Shown here one piece after another: positions 1-8,677 of a DNA stretch of 64,000 nt; the stretch's first letter is position 1; every line of letters begins with the position of its first letter. The DNA is from Amycolatopsis regifaucium (GTDB lineage Bacteria > Actinomycetota > Actinomycetes > Mycobacteriales > Pseudonocardiaceae), in assembly GCF_001613935.1 (NCBI RefSeq), contig NZ_LQCI01000002.1:496001-560000 (forward strand). The letters run 5' to 3'. The position numbers and the translations under genes were made by a program. The notes under the pieces were generated by a model. It searched no databases and was not told the DNA's origin. It was given only the letters and a program-made list of their open reading frames with translations.

Positions 1-87
1 CCCGGCCGCCCGCAGGGCCCAGGCCAGCGGCACCATGGCCATGATGTGTGTCGCCGCGGACGGCGACGGCAGCGCGAGGACTCTCAT
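1..87 (-). CDS. Glycosyltransferase, N-terminal 29 codons only (runs off the window)
   Basis: Reading leftward from an ATG at 87, the frame stays open to base 1 and gives MRVLALPSPSAATHIMAMVP followed by LAWALRAAG. This is the usual first strand and helix of GT-B natural-product glycosyltransferases of the EryCIII/DesVII type, which move a deoxysugar from an NDP carrier to an aglycone. A good ribosome site (GGAGGA) lies a few bases upstream of the ATG. The gene sits directly downstream of two deoxysugar biosynthesis genes on the same strand, which fits the assignment. Only the beginning is visible, so substrate and product cannot be stated. Confidence 0.7.
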   Translation of the reverse strand, partial: MRVLALPSPSAATHIMAMVPLAWALRAAG

Positions 88-119
88 CCGTGGTTTCCTC
101 CGTGTGCCGGTGCCCCGAC

Positions 120-1430
120 CTAGTGGCTACGCCCGGTGACGAACTCGCCGATCGAAGCGACCATGTAGTCGATCATTTCGCCGGTCACCCCCGGGTAGAC
201 GCCGATCCAGAAGGACTGCTCGGTGATCACGTCGCTGTTCCTCAGGTCCCCGGAGATCCGGTACGGCTGATCGATGTAGGCGGGTTGCCGTGTGAGGTTC
301 CCCGCGAACAGCAGGCGGGTGCCGATCCGGCGGGACTCCAGGAAGTGAACGAGATCGCGGCGAGCGAAGGGCGCCGCCGGGTCGACCGTGATGACGAAGC
401 CGAACCAGCTCGGGTCGCTCTTGGGGGTCGGCTCCGGCAGGACGAGCCAGGGCAGGCCGTCGAGCCCCTCCCGTAACCGCCGCCAGTTCCGCTTGCGGGC
501 CGCCACGAAGTCGGGCAGCTTGCGCAACTGGCTCAGTCCCAGCCCGGCCTGGATGTCGGTCGTCTTCAGGTTGAAGCCCACGTGGGAGAAGATGTACTTG
601 TGGTCGTAGCCGTGCGGCAGGTCGCCCATCCGGTGGTCGAACCGCTTCAGGCACCGGTTGTCCTCGCCCGGCGGGCACCAGCAGTCCCGCCCCCAATCGC
701 GAAGGGACTCGACGATCCTGGCCAGCACCAGATTGTCGGTGAGCAGGCAGCCGCCCTCGCCCATCGTCAGGTGGTGCGCGGGGTAGAAGCTGACCGTGGT
801 CATGTCGCCGAAGGTGCCGGTGTAGCGGTCCTCGTAGGTCGACCAGACGGCGTCGCAGTTGTCCTCCACGAGGAACAGGTCGTGGTCGGTCGCGAGCTGC
901 GCGATCTCGGCGACCTCGAACGGATTCCCGAGCGCGTGCGCCAGCATGACCGCCTTGGTACGGGGGCCGATGGCCGCCGCGACCCGGTCCGCCGTCGTGT
1001 TGTAGGTGGCCAGGTCGACGTCCACGAAGACCGGGATGAGGCCGTTTTGGAGGACGGGGTTGACCGTGGTCGGGAAACCGGCGGCGACGGTGATGACCTC
1101 GTCTCCCGGCTTCAACCGCCGGTCCCCCAGTTTCGGTGAGGTCAGCGCGCTCATCGCGAGCAGGTTCGCCGACGACCCGGAATTCGTCAGATGTGCCTTG
1201 CGCAGCTTCAGCGCCCGGGCGAACTCGCGCTCGAAGCGCAGGGCGGTGGCGCCGGAGGCGATGTGCAGTTCCAGTGCCTCCGCCACCATGGCCGCGCGGT
1301 CGTCCTCGTCGAGCACGGCGCCGGACGCCAGGATAGGGGTGACACCGGGCACGAACGCCCCGTCGGTGCGGCGGCTGCGATGCAGCTTTCGGGTCTGTTC
1401 CAGGATGGACTGCGTTGCCGGGTCGTTCAT
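120..1430 (-). CDS. NDP-4-keto-6-deoxyhexose 3-dehydratase (PLP/PMP-dependent, RfbH/E1/SpnQ type)
   Basis: A 436-residue member of the DegT/DnrJ/EryC1 aminotransferase fold. The position where ordinary aminotransferases carry the PLP-binding lysine reads [14 protein letters not shown] (about residues 214-227), with histidine at 219-220. Replacement of that lysine by histidine is the hallmark of E1/RfbH/SpnQ enzymes, which remove the C-3 hydroxyl of NDP-4-keto-6-deoxyhexoses using PMP and an electron-transfer partner. The reaction makes 3-deoxysugars for natural products or O-antigens. The ATG at 1430 is preferred over an in-frame ATG 12 codons upstream because it overlaps the stop of the preceding ketoreductase as ATGA, indicating translational coupling. 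No partner ferredoxin reductase is seen in the window. Confidence 0.88.
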   Translation of the reverse strand: MNDPATQSILEQTRKLHRSRRTDGAFVPGVTPILASGAVLDEDDRAAMVAEALELHIASGATALRFEREFARALKLRKAHLTNSGSSANLLAMSALTSPKLGDRRLKPGDEVITVAAGFPTTVNPVLQNGLIPVFVDVDLATYNTTADRVAAAIGPRTKAVMLAHALGNPFEVAEIAQLATDHDLFLVEDNCDAVWSTYEDRYTGTFGDMTTVSFYPAHHLTMGEGGCLLTDNLVLARIVESLRDWGRDCWCPPGEDNRCLKRFDHRMGDLPHGYDHKYIFSHVGFNLKTTDIQAGLGLSQLRKLPDFVAARKRNWRRLREGLDGLPWLVLPEPTPKSDPSWFGFVITVDPAAPFARRDLVHFLESRRIGTRLLFAGNLTRQPAYIDQPYRISGDLRNSDVITEQSFWIGVYPGVTGEMIDYMVASIGEFVTGRSH

Positions 1431-2389
1431 GCGTGCCGTCTCCGTTCGATGCTGATGTCGTGCCACAACGTGCGCAGCGCGTCGGTCAGAGCCCTGCGCG
1501 GTGCCCAGCCGAGCACCTGGCCGGCGGCTTCCCGCGCGATCCGCCGTTCCTCGAATCCCTTTGTCCGCCGGGAACCTCCGGTGGCCCGGGTGACCACGCG
1601 CGCGGGCACCCCGCTGACGTCGATCAGCCGCCGCACCAGCTCGCCGACTCCGACGAGCTCACCGCGGCCGATGTTGAACAGGCCGGCGGCTTCCGGCGTG
1701 CGCAGCGCGGCGAGGACGGCGTCACCGACGTCCCGCACGTCGAGGAAGTCGCCCCGGCCACGGAGGATCGGAAGCTCGACCAGGGCGAGTCCTTCCGCGT
1801 CGGCGAGTTGGCGGGCCACCGAGCCCAGCAGACTCTCCGCCGGCATCCCGGGTCCGATGGCCGTACTGAGCCGCAGCACGACCGCTCGGCCGTCCCTGGC
1901 GAGCACCGCCTCCGTGGCGAGCAGTTTGCCGCGGCCGTAATGGCTGGTGGGGGCGGCGGGCGAGCATTCACGCAGATCGACGGCACCGGCGGGATTCCCG
2001 TACTCGTAGACCGTGCCGAGCTGGATCAACCGCGGCGCTACCTCGAGCAGACCGAGCGCGTCGAGCAAGACGTCCACCAGCGCGGCGTTCGCGTCGGTCA
2101 GGTCCTGATCGGAACCGCGCCAGACCGCCCCTGCCGCGTTGACCAGCGCCGTCGCCCGCTCTTCGGCGAGCAGCGCCGCCAGCTCCGCCGCTCCGCCGCC
2201 GAGGACGTCGAACCGCCGGAACCGGTAGCCCGGCGTCGTCGTCGGCGGACGACGGGCCACCGCGATGACCTCGTTTCCGGCCGCCGCCAGTGCGGCGCAC
2301 AGGTTCCGCCCGAGGAAGCCGGTCCCGCCGAGCACGACCACCCGTTCCGGCGCCGTCCCGCGCCCGAGCCGCGGCGTGCTGTTCGACAT
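1427..2389 (-). CDS. NDP-hexose 4-ketoreductase (extended SDR)
   Basis: A 320-residue NAD-dependent epimerase/dehydratase-family protein. It has the nucleotide-binding motif GGTGFLG at residues 21-27 and the catalytic pair in YGRGK (Tyr151, Lys155). Overall pattern and length match 4-ketoreductases of the EryBIV/EvaE/UrdR kind, which perform the last reduction in dTDP-deoxysugar pathways. Its stop overlaps the 3-dehydratase start, so the two are one translational unit, followed by a glycosyltransferase. The stereochemistry of the product cannot be read from sequence. Confidence 0.85.
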   Translation of the reverse strand: MSNSTPRLGRGTAPERVVVLGGTGFLGRNLCAALAAAGNEVIAVARRPPTTTPGYRFRRFDVLGGGAAELAALLAEERATALVNAAGAVWRGSDQDLTDANAALVDVLLDALGLLEVAPRLIQLGTVYEYGNPAGAVDLRECSPAAPTSHYGRGKLLATEAVLARDGRAVVLRLSTAIGPGMPAESLLGSVARQLADAEGLALVELPILRGRGDFLDVRDVGDAVLAALRTPEAAGLFNIGRGELVGVGELVRRLIDVSGVPARVVTRATGGSRRTKGFEERRIAREAAGQVLGWAPRRALTDALRTLWHDISIERRRHA

Positions 2390-2444
2390 GTCCGGACCGT
2401 AGGTACGCCCACACGATTTTCGTTGTAGCCCCGGTGGAAGCGGG

Positions 2445-3806
2445 TCAGGCCACGGCGACCGGCACGTCGAAATCGTCCAGCAGGCGGGTGTGGTGAGTGG
2501 CGCCCGCGAAGCGGGGATCGGCCAGTACCGCGTCGAGGTAGGCGGCGGTGGTGTGGACGCCCTTGCCGCGGACCCGCAGTTCAGTGAGGGCGTTGCGCAT
2601 GCGGGTGATCGCCGAAGACCGGTCGGGCGCCCACACGATCACCTTGGCCAGCAACGAGTCGTAGTCGGGCGGGATGCGGTAACCACTGCGCGCGTGGGTG
2701 TCGACGCGGACGAACGCCCCGCCGGGCGGTACGAACTCCTCCACCAGCCCGGGTGTCGGCAGGAAGCCGCGCGCCGGGTCCTCCGCGTTGATGCGGCATT
2801 CGATGGCCACCCCGCGAAGTTCCACATCGGACTGCTTGCACCGGAGCCTCTCCCCCGACGCGATCCGGAACTGCTCCTGCACCAGGTCGACCCCGGTGAC
2901 CATTTCCGACACCGGATGCTCGACCTGGATGCGGCAGTTCACCTCCATGAAGTAGAACTCGCCGTCTTCGCCGACGAGGAACTCGAAGGTGCCCGCGCCG
3001 ACGTAGCCGGTCGCCAGCGCGCCGCGCACGGCCGCCTCGCGGATGCGCCGGGCCAAGCCTTCCGGCAGCCGGGGGGCGGGTGACTCCTCGATGAGCTTTT
3101 GGTGACGGCGTTGCACCGAGCAGTCACGCTCGCCGAGATGCACGCAGTTGCCGTACGCGTCCGCGAGTACCTGGACCTCGACGTGCCGGGCGCCGGCGAG
3201 GTAGCGCTCCAGGTAGACCCGGCCGTCGTTGAACAGCACCCGCGCGGTGGCGGTGGTCTCCTCGAAGGCGGGAACGAGGTCGCTTTCCTCGGTGACGATC
3301 CGCATGCCGCGCCCACCTCCGCCCGCGACGGCCTTGATGATCAGCGGATAGCCGACCTCCTCGGCGACGCATCGGGCTGTCTCGATGTCGCGCACCGGTT
3401 CGACAGCGCCCGGCAGAAGAGGCAGCCCCGCCGCGGTCATGGCGGCACGCGCCGTGGACTTGTCCCCCAGTCGCCGCATGACCTCGGGCGGCGGGCCGAT
3501 GAAGATCAGCCCCTCGGCCGCGCACGCCTCGGCGAAGTCGGCGTCCTCCGACAGGAAACCGTAGCCGGGGTGGACCGCCTCGGCGCCGCTGAGCAACGCC
3601 GCCTGGATGGTGACGGCGGCATCGAGATAGCTGCGGCGCGACGGCGCTGGTCCTATGTGGACGACCCGGTCCGCGAGGACACTGACCCCGGAGCCGAGGT
3701 CCGCCGTCGAACAACCGGCAACCACCCGCACCCCCAGGTCACGCGCGGCACGCGCGATCCGGACCGCGATTTCGCCTCGGTTGGCGATGAACACGCTGGA
3801 GATCAT
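2445..3806 (-). CDS. accC: Acetyl-CoA carboxylase, biotin carboxylase subunit
   Basis: A 453-residue biotin carboxylase. It starts with MISSVFIANRGEIAVRI, contains the ATP-grasp glycine loop KAVAGGGGRGM and the conserved EVNCRIQVEHPVSE stretch, and has the C-terminal biotin carboxylase domain. It carboxylates biotin on the carrier protein using ATP and bicarbonate. The start is fixed by an ATGA overlap with the upstream accB gene. Because it is a single-domain AccC rather than the AccA3-type fusion common in actinobacterial primary metabolism, and lies beside sugar genes, it probably serves a biosynthetic cluster by supplying malonyl-CoA. Confidence 0.92.
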   Translation of the reverse strand: MISSVFIANRGEIAVRIARAARDLGVRVVAGCSTADLGSGVSVLADRVVHIGPAPSRRSYLDAAVTIQAALLSGAEAVHPGYGFLSEDADFAEACAAEGLIFIGPPPEVMRRLGDKSTARAAMTAAGLPLLPGAVEPVRDIETARCVAEEVGYPLIIKAVAGGGGRGMRIVTEESDLVPAFEETTATARVLFNDGRVYLERYLAGARHVEVQVLADAYGNCVHLGERDCSVQRRHQKLIEESPAPRLPEGLARRIREAAVRGALATGYVGAGTFEFLVGEDGEFYFMEVNCRIQVEHPVSEMVTGVDLVQEQFRIASGERLRCKQSDVELRGVAIECRINAEDPARGFLPTPGLVEEFVPPGGAFVRVDTHARSGYRIPPDYDSLLAKVIVWAPDRSSAITRMRNALTELRVRGKGVHTTAAYLDAVLADPRFAGATHHTRLLDDFDVPVAVA

Positions 3807-4402
3807 GCCGCTCCTGAACTTCCGGGCCGGCTGGGGCCGGCGGGGTCGACGGTGAGCAAGGGGGTGCCGAACTCGACCGGTTCCCCGTCACCGACGAGGA
3901 TCTCCCGGACGGTGCCCCCGCGGTCGCACTCGACCGGGATCATCAGCTTCATCGCTTCGACGATCCCGATCTGCTGCCCCGCGGTGACCGTCGCGCCCTC
4001 GGTGACGAACGGTTCCGCACCGGGCGACGCCGACCGGTAGAACACCCCGACGGTGGGAGCCGAAACGACGTGCCCGGCCGGGTCGGCGGACGGCCCGGGG
4101 ACGGGCGCGACGGCGTCGGGCACGGCGGGCGCGACCGGCGCGTGGGTCCGGGGCGCGGGCTCACGCCACGACAGGTCGATCGACACCGAACCCGCCCGCA
4201 CGTGCAACGCCGTCGGCGGTCGGCCGCCCCTGCCCAGCAGGTCGGCCGCGACCTTGGTCGCCTCGCGCAGCAACGGCACGATGTCGTGCGGGCCGTCGAG
4301 CTCCAGCCCGCGGGTGTCGTCCCGGCGGCCGAACGGGTCGATCACGCTGTCGGTGTCGAGTTCCGCGTCGCGCAAGTGGTTTTGGCGCAGCTCTTCGGTC
4401 AC
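3803..4402 (-). CDS. accB: Acetyl-CoA carboxylase, biotin carboxyl carrier protein
   Basis: A 199-residue carrier protein with a C-terminal biotinyl domain. The biotinylation motif EAMKLM has its target lysine at residue 152. The middle is a low-complexity Pro/Ala linker (about residues 83-112), as expected for a swinging arm. It starts at a GTG with an AGGAG site about seven bases upstream, about 30 bp after the accDA stop, and its stop overlaps the accC start. It accepts carboxyl from AccC and hands it to the AccDA transferase. Confidence 0.92.
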   Translation of the reverse strand: MTEELRQNHLRDAELDTDSVIDPFGRRDDTRGLELDGPHDIVPLLREATKVAADLLGRGGRPPTALHVRAGSVSIDLSWREPAPRTHAPVAPAVPDAVAPVPGPSADPAGHVVSAPTVGVFYRSASPGAEPFVTEGATVTAGQQIGIVEAMKLMIPVECDRGGTVREILVGDGEPVEFGTPLLTVDPAGPSRPGSSGAA

Positions 4403-4432
4403 GGTCTTCTCCTCTTCCAGGCGGTGAACGGA

Positions 4433-6106
4433 TCAGTGATCGGCGAACGCGCGGAACCGCTCGTAACGACGCCGCGAGCGGACGTCCGGGTCCAGCTCGC
4501 GCAGCCGGCGCAGGGCGGCGGTGAGCGCGGTGCGGAGCGAGCGAGCGGCCGCGTCGTGATCGGCCTGAGTGCCGCCGTCCGGCTCGGGGATGACGCCGTC
4601 GACGATGCCGAGACCGAGCAGCTGCCGGGCGTCGACCCGCATCGCGCGGGCCGCGACAGGCGCTTTCGCCGCGTCACCGAACAGGATCGCCGCACAGCCC
4701 TCGGCACTGATCACCGAGTAGACCGCACCGCCGAACATGAGGACCTCGTCGGCGGTGGCCAGCGCCAACGCGCCCCCGCTGCCGCCTTCGCTGGTGATGA
4801 CCGCGACCGTCGGCACGCCGAGCCCCGCCATCAACCGGATGCTTTCCGAGATCGCATACGCCTGCCCGTGTTCTTCGGCCTCGATCCCGGCCGCCGCGCC
4901 GGGGGTGTCGATCAGGGTGACGACCGGGATGCCGAGCTTCTCCGCGAGCCGCATCAGCCGGGCCGCCTTGCGGTAACCCGCCGGTGAAGCCATGCCGAAG
5001 TCGGCCGCGGTCAGCTCCGCGGCGCTGTGTCCTTTCCGGACTCCGATGACCATGACCGGCTCGCCGTCGAGCAGGCCGAGCCCACCGAGGATCGCCGGGC
5101 AGTCCTTGCCGAGCCGGTCGCCCCGCAGCTCGACGAAGTCAGCGCACAAGCGACCGAGGTAGTCGGACGCCGTGGGCCGGGTGATGTCGCGGGCGTCGCG
5201 CACGGCCACCCAAGGATCGACCTCCGGTAACGCGTCCGGGTTCCGCACCACCCCGTCGAAGTCCACTGTGGACGAACTGGGCGCACCGGCCTTCGCGGTC
5301 ACCGCCAGCAGCGACGCCAGCCTGGCGCGCAACTCGGCACGCGGAAGCACGGCATCGATCAACCCGTGCGCCATCAGAAACTCCGCGGTCTGGAATCCCG
5401 GCGGCAACGGGCGGCTGATCGTCTGCTCGATCACCCTGGGCCCGGCGAAACCCAAGCGGGCACCGGGTTCGGCGAGGATCACGTCGGCGAGTGTGACGTA
5501 GGAAGCGGCCACTCCACCGAAAGTGGGGTCGGTGACGATCGAAACGACGAGCACACCTGCCTCGTCCAGCCTGCCGATGAGCTGACTCGTCTTGGCCATC
5601 TGCATCAGCGACAGCGGCCCCTCCTGCATCCGGGCGCCCCCGGACGCGCTGACGATGACGAACGGTTCACGACGTCGCAGCGCCACCTCACCCGCGCGAG
5701 TGATCAGCTCTCCCACCGCGCCGCCGAGACTGCCCCCGAGGAAACGGAAGTCCATCACGGCCAGCACCGCCGGGTGCCCGTCCACGGTGCCGCGCGCACA
5801 GACCACGGCTTCGCGCAACCCCGTCGCGGCCCGTGCCGCGGCGCGCCGATCGGGGTAGGCCACCCGGTCGGTGAAGTTCAGCGGGTCCGCGTCCACGAGG
5901 TCCGCCTCGATCGGCACGACCGAGCCCTCGTCGAGCAGTCCGCGGATCCGCTCGGCCGCGGCGAGACGATGGTGGTGACCACAGTCCGGGCACACCCCGA
6001 GTTCCCGCTCGACCCGCCGGGCGTAGAGCACGGTCCCGCACCCGGCACACCGGAGCCATCGCGCGGTCTCACCCCCGGTCGCCCGCTCGGCAGTCTGGCT
6101 GGACAT
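4433..6106 (-). CDS. accDA: Acetyl-CoA carboxylase carboxyltransferase, fused beta and alpha subunits
   Basis: A 557-residue fusion. The N-terminal half is AccD-like with a zinc ribbon (Cys20, Cys23, Cys39, Cys42) and a crotonase-fold beta domain. The C-terminal half is AccA-like (from the [11 protein letters not shown] and [16 protein letters not shown] region on). It moves the carboxyl group from biotin to acetyl-CoA to give malonyl-CoA. The ATG at 6106 has GGAAGGAG upstream. It is the first gene of a five-gene minus-strand run (accDA, accB, accC, ketoreductase, 3-dehydratase) that continues into the glycosyltransferase. Fused AccDA genes are known from aromatic polyketide clusters, which supports but does not prove that kind of product. 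Confidence 0.92.
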   Translation of the reverse strand: MSSQTAERATGGETARWLRCAGCGTVLYARRVERELGVCPDCGHHHRLAAAERIRGLLDEGSVVPIEADLVDADPLNFTDRVAYPDRRAAARAATGLREAVVCARGTVDGHPAVLAVMDFRFLGGSLGGAVGELITRAGEVALRRREPFVIVSASGGARMQEGPLSLMQMAKTSQLIGRLDEAGVLVVSIVTDPTFGGVAASYVTLADVILAEPGARLGFAGPRVIEQTISRPLPPGFQTAEFLMAHGLIDAVLPRAELRARLASLLAVTAKAGAPSSSTVDFDGVVRNPDALPEVDPWVAVRDARDITRPTASDYLGRLCADFVELRGDRLGKDCPAILGGLGLLDGEPVMVIGVRKGHSAAELTAADFGMASPAGYRKAARLMRLAEKLGIPVVTLIDTPGAAAGIEAEEHGQAYAISESIRLMAGLGVPTVAVITSEGGSGGALALATADEVLMFGGAVYSVISAEGCAAILFGDAAKAPVAARAMRVDARQLLGLGIVDGVIPEPDGGTQADHDAAARSLRTALTAALRRLRELDPDVRSRRRYERFRAFADH

Positions 6107-6429
6107 CGCCGCTCCTTCCGTCGGGGGCCGGCGTGGCGCACCGGCGAGGCAGACCCTGCACCTTCACGCTCTACGGCCGCACGAAGGACGGTCGACCAGT
6201 CCCGGACAGCGGCAGGAGCTGTCGACGACGCAGGCCCCGGGCTACCAGGAGCGGAGGACGGCCGGAGCGGTCCCGGCGAAGGGGCTCGCCGGTACGTGTC
6301 GCATGCCCCGCACACCCCGGATGGCCACGACAGTTCGCTTGGAACGGCCTGGAGTGCCGAGGCCCCGAACGCCTGCGGTGGAAGGTCGAGGTGATCCGCG
6401 CCCTCGAGGCCGAGGGCAAGGCCTCGTCT
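6107..6429. other. Intergenic region upstream of accDA and of the PucR remnant
   Basis: About 320 bases without a supportable gene. It should hold the promoter of the leftward acc/deoxysugar operon. Open frames here lack family resemblance. A full PucR regulator would need its N-terminal GAF-like region encoded here, and it is missing. Confidence 0.5.
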
Positions 6430-7075
6430 TGTCATTTGACCTTGATGACGACCACCGCCTCGGCGTGGACCTGACCGCCCCGCACGCGATACTGATCTTC
6501 CACGCCACCGGGATGTCCCGGCGACGCCTGGCCGCGGCAGCCACCCCCTTCGCCGTACTCAGCGGCATCCACGCCGAACACGTCCTACTGGCTTCCACCG
6601 ACGCGCCTGGGGAGCTCGCCGCCCGCATCGCCGCCACGCTCGGCTCCAGCACGGGACTGCCGATCACCGTCGCGGCAGGAGGCCCGGCCTGCGGTCCTCC
6701 CGGCCTCGCCGCCGCCTACCAAGAGGCGAACCGTTGTCTGCGCGCGCTGCTCCGGCTGGGTCGCGAGGGCACCGGGGCCTCCATGGCGGAGCTGGGGTTC
6801 ATCGGCCTGGTGCTCGCCGACCACGCGGATCACGCCTGCTTCATCCGCGAGACGCTGGGCCCGGTCTTCGACTACGACCACCGCCGTGGCACAGAATTGC
6901 TCCGCACGCTCAAAGCCTACTTCGCGAGCGGTTGCAGCATTCCCCGCACGAAGGACAGCATCCACGTCCACGTCAACACCGTCGGGCAACGCCTGGACCG
7001 GATCGGCAAGCTCCGGACCGGAAGCTCGAAATCCAACTCGCGCTACTACTGCACGAACTGCACGCGTCTTCGTGA
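6430..7075 (+). pseudogene. Remnant of a PucR/CdaR-family transcriptional regulator
   Basis: The frame carries the middle and C-terminal parts of a PucR-type regulator, including ETLGPVFDYDHRRG and the helix-turn-helix HVHVNTVGQRLDRIGKL. The same positions in the intact regulator at 10404-12320 read IGPILDYDRVNRTDLL and HLHHNTVSQRLSRI. Three defects mark it as broken. The N-terminal GAF half is absent. The helix-turn-helix stretch carries IPRTKDS where an AREA-like pattern is usual. Near 7018 the frame shifts: the conserved ending LEIQLALLLHEL continues only in another frame, to a TGA at about 7075. A few codons before that ending also seem deleted. Probably a decayed relative of the neighbouring regulator. 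Confidence 0.75.
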
Positions 7076-7078
7076 GGG

Positions 7079-7184
7079 GTAAGGCAAACGTGGCGTCTGT
7101 CCTTAAGGACACTTTCCGACGTTTCATTTGTTCACGTTGCCGTGAAGGCCCTTGCTTACCCTGAAGGTAGGGAAGGAGGCCTTC
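7079..7184. repeat. MITE-like repeat, copy 1 (left end plus internal hairpin)
   Basis: Starts with GTAAGGCAAACGTGGCGT (7079-7096), which differs at two positions from the left end of the element at 25277-25422. Both copies contain a hairpin built on GAAGG...TACC and GGTAG...GGCCTTC (here 7144-7160 and 7166-7184). The right terminal inverted repeat seen in copy 2 is missing, so this copy is truncated. It abuts the end of the broken PucR gene. Confidence 0.65.
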
Positions 7185-7237
7185 GCTACTTGCTTGCAGT
7201 CAAGCACTCCCCGCTGAGAGACGGCGCGAACCCTCGA

Positions 7238-7294
7238 AGTACATGATGGCCCCCTTCCTTGCGCTAGGCGCAAGGAAGGGGGCCATCATGTACT
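7238..7294. terminator. Perfect 27-bp palindrome between convergent genes, probable bidirectional terminator
   Basis: Arms 7238-7264 and 7268-7294 are exact reverse complements (AGTACATGATGGCCCCC... and its mirror), separated only by TAG. There is no T-tract, as is common in actinomycetes. It lies just past the stop of the MFS gene (minus strand) and after the PucR remnant (plus strand). Stem length and perfection are unusual for a simple terminator, so it may belong to a repeated palindrome family. Confidence 0.75.
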
Positions 7295-8605
7295 GGGGCG
7301 CGAAATGTCGCGGCGCCGGGTTTCTTTGGCCGCCAGTATGCCGATGACCGAAATCGCGGCGGCGATGGCGATGTAGACGGCGATCGGCGTGCCGGTGCCG
7401 TAGCGCTGCAGGAGCGCGACGGCGATGATCGGCGCGAGGGAGCCTGCCACGATCGAGGTGACCTGGTAGCCGATGGAGGTGGCGCTGTAGCGGACGCTGA
7501 TGTCGAACTGTTCGGCGAAGAACGCTGCCTGGGGGCCGTACATGGCCGCGTGCATGAGAAGGCCACCGGCCACGGCCACGATGATGAGCGGGGGCCGGCG
7601 GGTGTCGAGCAGCTGGAAGAACACCGGCGCCCAGACGCCCATCCCGAGCGCGCCGGCCAGGTACACCGGCCGCCTGCCGATTCGGTCGGACAGCGCGCCG
7701 AACAACGGGATCGCCACCAAATGGACGGCGTTGGCGACCAGAAGCGCGGTCAGTACGACGCCACTCGAGAGTTTGAGGTGGGTCGTGACGTAGGTGAGCA
7801 CGAACGCGGTGATGACGTAGTAGGAGACGTTTTCTCCTACCCGGGCGGCCATGCAGATCGCGATTTCCTTGGGGTGGCGGCGCAGCGCTTCCATGGCGGG
7901 TGTCCGGCGCGGGGCTTCGCCGGCGTCCGCCAGCGCTTTCGCTTTGATGAACGACGGGGCGTCTTCGACCGCCGTGCGGATCCAGAACCCGAGGACGACG
8001 AGTGCGGCGGAGAGCAGGAACGGGATGCGCCAGCCCCAGCCGAGGAAGGCCGCCTCGTCCATCGTCCCGGCGAGGATCGCCAGGACGGCGGTGGCGAGCA
8101 GATTGCCGATCGGAACGCCGGCCTGTGGCCAGCTGGCCCAGAAGCCCCGGCGTTCGGCCGAGCCGTGTTCGCTGACCAGCAGCACGGCCCCGCCCCATTC
8201 GCCGCCGACGGCGAAGCCTTGCACCAGCCGCAAGGTGGTCAGCAGCACGGCCGCCCAGATGCCGATCGACCCGTAGGTGGGGAGCAGGCCGATGGCGGCG
8301 GTGGACGCGCCCATGAGGAGGAGACTCACCATGAGGAGCTTCTTCCGGCCGAGCCGGTCACCGAAGTGCCCGAAGACCAGGCCTCCGATGGGGCGGGCCA
8401 CGAAGCCGAGCGCGTAGGTCAGGAACGCCAGCATCACGCCGACGAGCGGATCGCTGTTGGGGAAGAACAACTTGTTGAACACCAGCGCCGCGGCGGAGCC
8501 GTAGAGGAAGAAGTCGTACCACTCGACGGCGGTACCGATCAGGCTGGCGGCGACGACGCGGCCCATACTGGTCCGGGGCGTGGTGGCAGTGGTTGTTCTC
8601 GTCAT
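7286..8605 (-). CDS. MFS transporter of the metabolite:H+ symporter (MHS) family
   Basis: A 439-residue, 12-helix transporter. It contains the MHS-typical GTAVEWYDFFLYG near the N-terminus, RPIGGLVFGHFGDRLGRKK after helix 2, and the GFAVGGEWGGA segment. This family imports organic acids and osmolytes such as shikimate, alpha-ketoglutarate, aromatic acids and proline. The last few codons lie inside the palindrome at 7238-7294. It follows the tannase-like esterase gene on the same strand, so import of an aromatic acid or alcohol released by that enzyme is a reasonable inference; the actual substrate is unknown. Confidence 0.88.
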   Translation of the reverse strand: MTRTTTATTPRTSMGRVVAASLIGTAVEWYDFFLYGSAAALVFNKLFFPNSDPLVGVMLAFLTYALGFVARPIGGLVFGHFGDRLGRKKLLMVSLLLMGASTAAIGLLPTYGSIGIWAAVLLTTLRLVQGFAVGGEWGGAVLLVSEHGSAERRGFWASWPQAGVPIGNLLATAVLAILAGTMDEAAFLGWGWRIPFLLSAALVVLGFWIRTAVEDAPSFIKAKALADAGEAPRRTPAMEALRRHPKEIAICMAARVGENVSYYVITAFVLTYVTTHLKLSSGVVLTALLVANAVHLVAIPLFGALSDRIGRRPVYLAGALGMGVWAPVFFQLLDTRRPPLIIVAVAGGLLMHAAMYGPQAAFFAEQFDISVRYSATSIGYQVTSIVAGSLAPIIAVALLQRYGTGTPIAVYIAIAAAISVIGILAAKETRRRDISRPST

Positions 8606-8677
8606 TGAGACTCCAAAGATCAGGCAAATGGCTTCACGGCGGAGCCGTGGGTGAAAACCTTCAACTGGGGAGAGAGG

